From NCBI RefSeq assembly GCF_040372165.1, contig NZ_BAABWG010000002.1, positions 620,001-684,000 on the forward strand: a stretch of 64,000 nucleotides of DNA. The letters run 5' to 3'. A model generated the notes under the pieces. It ran no database searches. It was not told the DNA's origin and was given only the letters and a program-made list of their open reading frames with translations. Made by a program: the position numbers and the translations under genes. This DNA comes from Hydrogenophaga sp040372165 (GTDB taxonomy: Bacteria > Pseudomonadota > Gammaproteobacteria > Burkholderiales > Burkholderiaceae_C). This document shows, piece after piece, positions 59,281 through 64,000 of this stretch; positions within the stretch are counted from its first letter, which is position 1; every line of letters begins with the position of its first letter.

Positions 59281-60741
59281 ATGTCCACACTCCCGCATCC
59301 AGAACCATCGGAGACGCCGGCTGACTTGCAGGCCATTGTTCAGCGCGCGCTTGAGCAGACGGTCAACGGCGTGGTGGTGACCGATGCAACGCGGGCAAAG
59401 AACCCGATCGTCCATGTGAATGCCGGCTTCTCGCGCCTCACCGGCTACAGCGCCGACGAGGTGCTGGGACGCAACTGCGCGTTTCTGCAAGGGCCGGATC
59501 GTGATCAGCCTGGCGTGCAGCGCCTGCGCGACGCCATCAGCAAAGGGGAGAGCGCCAATGTGGTGGTGCGAAACTACCGGCGCGATGGCTCACGCTTCTG
59601 GAACCGGGTCGAGATGAGTCCGGTGCGGGACGCCGCAGGGGCGGTGACCCATTTTTTTGCCGTGCAGACCGACGTCACCCTGGAGCGCGAGCGCGAGGAG
59701 GCGAGTCTGGTGAAGTCGCTCGAGCTGGAGCGCACCATCAGCGCGCATCCGCTGGGCATGATCACACTGGACAACCAGGGCTGCGTACAACTCTTCAGCC
59801 CGGCCTGCGAAGCGCTGCTGGGTGTGACGTCACAGGACGTGCTTCAGTCAACCAGGAATGTCTGGTTGCACAAGGTGGCGGTCGCCACGGACACAGATCC
59901 GGCCAACCTCTCCTGGCCTGACGGGCCAGGAACAGTGCTGTGGCATCTGGGTCAGCATGCCTCACGCGTGCTGGAGGTCAGTGTGTCGGCCATTGGTGAG
60001 CTGACGGGAGAGCAGATGGTCTTGCTGCGGGATGTGACCCAGCAACAGGTCCGTCAGGCATCCCGGGATCATTTCCTGGCCACCGCTGCACATGAGCTTC
60101 GCACCCCGTTGGGCAGCATCCGGGGCTTCTCCGAACTCATGCTCATGCGCGACTATGGCGTGGAGCAGTCCAAGCCCCTGCTGCAGACCATTCTCAAGCA
60201 GTCATTGCGCCTGGGCGCCTTGCTGGACGATCTTCTCGATCTGGCACAACTCGACGAAAAAGGGCAGGAAGCGTTTGCGCTGGAGCCGGTGGAGCTCGCG
60301 AATGCAATGCGCCACGCCTGCGATGTCATTGAGCTGCCGGGTGGATTGCACAGCTTGAAGATGGGGGTCGAGCCGGCTGATACACCGGTTCGCGTGTTGG
60401 CCCATGGGGCCAGGCTCGAGCAGGTTCTGATCAACCTGTTGTCCAACGCAGTGAAATACTCGCCATCAGGCGGCGAGGTGACGTGCAGCGCTTCGCCAGC
60501 GGACGAGCCCGGCTGGTGGCAGGTGTCTGTGAAGGACGAAGGCCTGGGCCTGTCCGAGGAGCATCAGGCCCGATTGTTCACGCGCTTCTTTCGAGCCGAT
60601 CCGACGGGGCCCATACCGGGCACAGGCCTCGGTCTGGCCATCGTCAAGGAGATGGTCGAGCGCATGGGTGGGCGCATCAGTGTCACCAGCACCTTGGGCA
60701 AGGGCTCGTGCTTCACAGTGAAGCTGCGTCAGGCTGACTGA
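59281..60741 (+). CDS. LOV-domain sensor histidine kinase
   Basis: This 486-residue soluble kinase starts with a LOV-type PAS domain (about 20-135). It has the flavin-cysteine motif GRNCAFLQG with Cys66 in the adduct-forming position, plus NYRRDGSRFWN and SPVRD typical of FMN binding. A second PAS domain (about 150-255) is followed by HisKA (phospho-acceptor His271 in ATAAHELRTPLG) and HATPase_c (N box LINLLSNAVKYSP, G box GTGLGLAIVKEM). It should respond to blue light and phosphorylate an unknown response regulator; no receiver gene is adjacent. ATG 59281 was chosen for the domain start. Confidence 0.88.
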   Translation: MSTLPHPEPSETPADLQAIVQRALEQTVNGVVVTDATRAKNPIVHVNAGFSRLTGYSADEVLGRNCAFLQGPDRDQPGVQRLRDAISKGESANVVVRNYRRDGSRFWNRVEMSPVRDAAGAVTHFFAVQTDVTLEREREEASLVKSLELERTISAHPLGMITLDNQGCVQLFSPACEALLGVTSQDVLQSTRNVWLHKVAVATDTDPANLSWPDGPGTVLWHLGQHASRVLEVSVSAIGELTGEQMVLLRDVTQQQVRQASRDHFLATAAHELRTPLGSIRGFSELMLMRDYGVEQSKPLLQTILKQSLRLGALLDDLLDLAQLDEKGQEAFALEPVELANAMRHACDVIELPGGLHSLKMGVEPADTPVRVLAHGARLEQVLINLLSNAVKYSPSGGEVTCSASPADEPGWWQVSVKDEGLGLSEEHQARLFTRFFRADPTGPIPGTGLGLAIVKEMVERMGGRISVTSTLGKGSCFTVKLRQAD

Positions 60742-61595
60742 GCGAGAAGGTGCTCTCGGCAACGCATATACAGGGCCAGTGCTTCCTCGATCTGCTCGCC
60801 GTCGAACAGGCCCAGCGGCAGAAGCCCGTCCCGGTAAGGGTCCGTCAGGCTTTGCAGCGGGCGGTGATGTTGTGAGCTTTGGTATTGCAAGCCCAGGAGT
60901 GGCGATGCGTGGGCGTCCATGTCGAGCTGAAAGCCATAGCACCGCATGTCGTTCGGCTCGTGTTCCAGGGTGTCGTGTCGTGGCAGGCAGATCCTGAGCA
61001 ACACATCGGCGTCGGCCTCAGCGCCGGCAAGAGATGAGTCTGTGGACGTGATCAGGCTGTAGCGGCTCGCTCCATCCCAGAGGCCGGTCTTGTCTTTCTC
61101 CAGTACCTGCTTCATGGCCTGCACGTCTTCAGGGCGCACGGCTTCTTCCATCCGGGGCCACCAGTGCGTCCATTGGTCAGTGCGCGCCAGTGCTTCCGCC
61201 CAGATGTCTTGCAGCAGGCTCATGGCCGTGGCGTTTGGCCAAATGGGGCGGAATGCAGCAATGGCCGACTTCCTGTCACGAAAGCCGGCTTCAAGCTGCG
61301 GTCTCCCGCCAGTCCAGCGGCCCCACCAGCCCGGGGATTGCCGGCGCACGCCGACTTCCAGGCCATCATCGGTCAGGGCGCGAATGGATGCGGCTGTGGC
61401 TTGCCCACTGCCGGTGGCCAACAGGTGGCGAGAGACCACCACGTCGGCGTTTCGGATTCGGCTTCGGAATGTCTGAACGGGACGATCGGCTGGAACCAGT
61501 TCAGTGACGGCATCAAACGCTGTTTCCAGCGCTGCAAGATCCGACCTGCTCTGGAGCCGAATGCCCGCGCTGCCTGGCGGCGTGTCTATCGGCAA
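60729..61595 (-). CDS. Hypothetical protein
   Basis: This 288-residue protein has no signal peptide or clear membrane segment. It contains GRWTGGRPQLEAGFRDRKSA, WTHWWPRMEEAVRPEDV and LEHEPNDMRCYGFQLDMDA, and is rich in Trp and Arg. I recognise no family. It is convergent with the LOV kinase gene and overlaps its 3' end by 13 bases (60729-60741). Confidence 0.6.
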   Translation of the reverse strand: MPIDTPPGSAGIRLQSRSDLAALETAFDAVTELVPADRPVQTFRSRIRNADVVVSRHLLATGSGQATAASIRALTDDGLEVGVRRQSPGWWGRWTGGRPQLEAGFRDRKSAIAAFRPIWPNATAMSLLQDIWAEALARTDQWTHWWPRMEEAVRPEDVQAMKQVLEKDKTGLWDGASRYSLITSTDSSLAGAEADADVLLRICLPRHDTLEHEPNDMRCYGFQLDMDAHASPLLGLQYQSSQHHRPLQSLTDPYRDGLLPLGLFDGEQIEEALALYMRCREHLLAQSA

Positions 61596-61733
61596 AACGT
61601 CTCCCTGTGCTTGTTCTGCCCAGGTGCGTGACGCAGGCGTGACAGCGACTGCCGCGCATTGTCTTAACCCGTCGGTGGTCCGGCTTGAACAAACACGCCA
61701 AATCGGGCTGGGCCCACGAGAGCCTCAGCCGCT

Positions 61734-62180
61734 TCAGTCCTGGGTACTGCCGTGAACCAGTGCGCCCATTGCAATCCCTGCCACCGCCCACATCAGGTCC
61801 AGGTTGCCTGCGCCCAGGCCAGCAATGGCCGGACCGGGGCAAACGCCGCAGATACCCCAGCCAATGCCGAATGTGGCTGCGCCGGTCAGGGTATCCCGGT
61901 TCCAGCTGGATGGGTGGTGATGAAAATGGTCGTCGAGCAACGGTCTTTGCACCAGCCGGGGCAAGACCTTGTAAGCCAGCATGGCGACGCAGACGGCGCC
62001 ACCCATGACCAGCATCAGGCCCCAGTCTTCAAAGCGCAGAAAGCTCAACACCACCTCGGGGCGGATCATGGTGGCATAGGACAGCCCAAAGCCGAACAGC
62101 ATGCCGGCGAAGAGGGTGAAGAGCTCGCGGGAGGCGAGCTGGGCGCCCGTGAATCTGAGTGCAGGGGTAGCGGTTGTCAT
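61734..62180 (-). CDS. YeeE/YedE (TsuA-like) transporter, second half
   Basis: This 148-residue membrane protein has about four helices and the YeeE/YedE family motif GIGWGICGVCPGPAIAGLGAG, with cysteines in the position important for thiosulfate conduction in TsuA. It is one of two half-size proteins encoded by overlapping genes (ATGA at 62177-62180); together they correspond to a full transporter. Sulfur-compound import is inferred from the family. Confidence 0.88.
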   Translation of the reverse strand: MTTATPALRFTGAQLASRELFTLFAGMLFGFGLSYATMIRPEVVLSFLRFEDWGLMLVMGGAVCVAMLAYKVLPRLVQRPLLDDHFHHHPSSWNRDTLTGAATFGIGWGICGVCPGPAIAGLGAGNLDLMWAVAGIAMGALVHGSTQD

Positions 62181-62677
62181 GCAGTGATCCAGGCCATCAG
62201 ATTGGCGGTGATAAAGGCAGTGGCCATGAAGGTCAGGACTGCCAGGGCAGAAGGCCACTGCAGTGCGCCCATTCCACAGATGCCATGCCCGGAGGTGCAG
62301 CCATTGCCGCGCCGTGCACCATAGCCAACCAGGAATCCGCCCACCAGGAGTTGCCACACAGGCACCTGGGTAGAGGACGCAGTGCCGTCAGAAAAGAACA
62401 GCCACCACACCAGCGCACCGAGCATCAGGCCGGCCGCGTAGACCAGGCGCCATTGGCGCGAGCCGGTGAATCGGGCTTGTTGAAAGAACGGACGCCTGAT
62501 CACGAATGACCAGGTGCTGCTGTACACGGAGCTCATGCCGCCAATGCGGCCCGTTGCCCAGAACAGGAGTGCTACGCCCAGGCCGATGCAGAGGCCACCC
62601 ACCAGGTAGTGCGTCCAGCCCAGAGGAAACAGCATTTCCAGCCAGCCTGGCGAAGAAGAAACAGTCGATGCATTCAT
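62177..62677 (-). CDS. YeeE/YedE (TsuA-like) transporter, first half
   Basis: This 166-residue membrane protein has a first helix region (about 18-40: LVGGLCIGLGVALLFWATGR), and the family motif GNGCTSGHGICGMGALQWPS near residue 125 with cysteines expected to line the sulfur-compound pathway. It overlaps the second-half gene by 4 bases. The two-gene form is common in proteobacteria. No sulfurtransferase gene is adjacent. Confidence 0.9.
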   Translation of the reverse strand: MNASTVSSSPGWLEMLFPLGWTHYLVGGLCIGLGVALLFWATGRIGGMSSVYSSTWSFVIRRPFFQQARFTGSRQWRLVYAAGLMLGALVWWLFFSDGTASSTQVPVWQLLVGGFLVGYGARRGNGCTSGHGICGMGALQWPSALAVLTFMATAFITANLMAWITA

Positions 62678-62908
62678 GGGCGGCCATTATCGGCCCTGCC
62701 CATGGCTTGCGTTGTTGTGCAAAGGATGGGCGTGGCGCCATGCGGGTCTATTGCGCATGGTGCGCTCGGGGAGCATGGGGCTAGCTGCCTTCTCGCATAC
62801 GGCTGATCGCTACAGAGAAAGACCGAGTGTCCTGTCCACAGCCTTCCCGATTTCCCCTGGAGGACATGGACCTAGAATGGTCTGTGCAAGTTAGGGAGGG
62901 AGGTTTGC

Positions 62909-63535
62909 ATGTTCAAAGGCATCAAAGGGGTCGTGATCGGCCTTGTGCTCGCAGGTCTGGTCGTCTGGTGGTGGTCAGGCATGGCGCCATCTCAACCGTC
63001 AGGTCTTGAGACACCACATGAAGCGATGAAGACGGTCAATGAGGCAGCCATGAAGAAGGACTTGCCAACGGTAGTCTCAGGCATAGATCACGAGAAACTT
63101 GCCCAGAGCATCAGGCTGTTTCTGATAGACGACCTGAAGGCAGAGTTTCTGAATCGTCGGCACGGTAAGTCCCGTGAGCAGAAGCGGCGGCTGGATGAGT
63201 TGCGCGATCAGATTCTCGAGGACGAGCTCGAGGGCACCTGGCGAACCGCCATGGATGCGGGTTCGCTTCGGCTGATGGTCCGGACAGGCTACGTGCCAGT
63301 CAAACTGTCGCCTGATTCTGCCCACTTTGAGAAGCTGCTGGCTGAATCTGCTGATCGTGACTGGAGCTCCAACTTTCGCTGGATTGTTCGGCGCAGCGGG
63401 GAGGACCAGTTTTTCGCAACGCCTGACCCGATGGGCCCCTTGTTTCCATATGCGAGTTGGGCAATGGTGGGCTTTCAGCTGAATGAGTCAGAAGCGGGCG
63501 ACTGGAAAATCTCCGGTGTTGTTCGGCTGCGCTAA
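62909..63535 (+). CDS. DUF2939-like membrane-anchored protein
   Basis: This 208-residue protein has one N-terminal membrane helix (about 5-25: IKGVVIGLVLAGLVVWWWS) and a periplasmic domain with TPHEAMKTVNEAAMKKDLPT and SGIDHEKLAQSIRLFLIDDL, a pattern like DUF2939 proteins. Role unknown. The ribosome-binding site GGGAGGGAGG lies about 6 bases before ATG 62909. It stands alone between divergent and convergent neighbours. Confidence 0.72.
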   Translation: MFKGIKGVVIGLVLAGLVVWWWSGMAPSQPSGLETPHEAMKTVNEAAMKKDLPTVVSGIDHEKLAQSIRLFLIDDLKAEFLNRRHGKSREQKRRLDELRDQILEDELEGTWRTAMDAGSLRLMVRTGYVPVKLSPDSAHFEKLLAESADRDWSSNFRWIVRRSGEDQFFATPDPMGPLFPYASWAMVGFQLNESEAGDWKISGVVRLR

Positions 63536-63604
63536 GTGCGCCGCGTTGGCGGAGCGCCAATTTCCCCCAACTGGGCAGCCGCTCAAGGGGGTATGCACAC
63601 TGCT

Positions 63605-64000
63605 CTAGAAATACAAGGCCACTACCTCTTCCAGCACATCGTCTACCAGCACCGGCATGGCCAGCACAGACGCTATGCCTGGCGCCGGGGCTTTGTCTTC
63701 GGTCAGGAACTGAGCCTGCGCCACTGCGGTGCGCCATGCCTCTGCAATGGGGCTGGGTGCCTCAATGCTGTGCGTGGTGCCGTCGGCCAGATGTCCTTGC
63801 TGTTCGCAGAAGCCGCCAGAAAGCGTCAGCTTGTTCTTGCTGGACGTGTGCTTGCGCCAGACCTCTGTTCGCAAGGCGACGGGCGTTTCCTCCGCCGACA
63901 GCAAGGAAAACACCCAGGTATCAGTGCCCTTGGGACTGCACGGCATGGCCATGGCGCGGCCGATGCCGATGGCTTGTGCCAGCTCCTTGCGAAGAAAATG
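63605..64000 (-). CDS. GAF-domain-like protein, C-terminal part (partial)
   Basis: The reading frame is open to the right edge of the window and continues beyond it; 131 codons are visible. The visible sequence (RKELAQAIGIGRAMAMPC, WVFSLLSAEETPVALRTEVW, ASVLAMPVLVDDVLEEVVAL) resembles the last strands of a GAF sensory domain. Without the N-terminal part I cannot say whether it belongs to a regulator or an enzyme. The last gene before it is convergent with it. Confidence 0.6.
   Translation of the reverse strand, partial: HFLRKELAQAIGIGRAMAMPCSPKGTDTWVFSLLSAEETPVALRTEVWRKHTSSKNKLTLSGGFCEQQGHLADGTTHSIEAPSPIAEAWRTAVAQAQFLTEDKAPAPGIASVLAMPVLVDDVLEEVVALYF

Noticed and set aside
1..64000. CRISPR arrays, rRNA operons and replication origins
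   Set aside because: No regularly spaced repeats, rRNA-like sequence or DnaA-box cluster was seen when reading the window.

Overview
This window is chromosomal DNA of high GC content, most likely from a betaproteobacterium of the order Burkholderiales, probably family Comamonadaceae. The main reasons are the core gene run purM / perM-like / hda / HAD phosphatase / pcnB / folK, the neighbouring rpsT and murJ, and the overall protein style. I ran no database search, so the family-level placement is an inference.

Region 1 (1-15,991) is mostly core. It opens with the end of an AIM24-like gene and a lipoprotein. Next comes a coupled pair resembling E. coli ynbC and ynbD: an alpha/beta hydrolase fused to a methyltransferase, and a PAP2 phosphatase fused to a dual-specificity phosphatase. 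Then follow rpsT, murJ, a SirB1-type gene, a reverse-strand operon (isochorismatase-like, DJ-1/PfpI, GlxA-type regulator), purM, perM, hda, a HAD phosphatase, pcnB and folK.

Region 2 (15,992-26,523) is accessory. It starts with a HicAB toxin-antitoxin locus. The toxin gene has an in-frame stop, and its 3' end is cut by a 269-bp element built of nested inverted repeats; the antitoxin gene is intact. Next is a chromosomal integron: a complete integrase gene on the minus strand, a LexA box over its predicted promoter and start codon, an attI region, and an array of small plus-strand cassettes. Four attC sites are reasonably clear, one is degenerate, and one has kept only its R'' core box. From about 21.6 to 26.5 kb the genes stay small, same-stranded and cassette-like (DUF4279, GNAT, VOC, two DUF1801 proteins, a second RsgA-like GTPase, membrane proteins), but I see no attC sites. 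I read this as an eroded or locked part of the array. It also holds a broken GFA-family gene and possible very small ORFs.

Region 3 (26,702-45,774) is mixed housekeeping and accessory. It holds a methyltransferase, an Aer-like chemoreceptor with a CZB domain, a DUF2628 protein with a pilin-like helix, pdxH, chaC, an OmpA-type protein and gloA. It also holds a DsbG-like lipoprotein, an RcnB-like protein, an HMCES/YedK homologue, a leucine-rich-repeat kinase, an M23 peptidase, an LprI-like protein, a penicillin-acylase-family protein and a secreted lipase-like protein.

Region 4 (45,883-64,000) carries selO, a FemAB/GNAT-like protein coupled to a DTW-domain protein, several small DUF proteins, a large LuxR-type ATPase regulator, a GIY-YIG-like protein, an amino-acid-type substrate-binding protein and mscL. 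It ends with a LOV-domain histidine kinase, a pair of YeeE/YedE half-transporters and a partial GAF-like protein at the right edge. No rRNA, tRNA or CRISPR was found.
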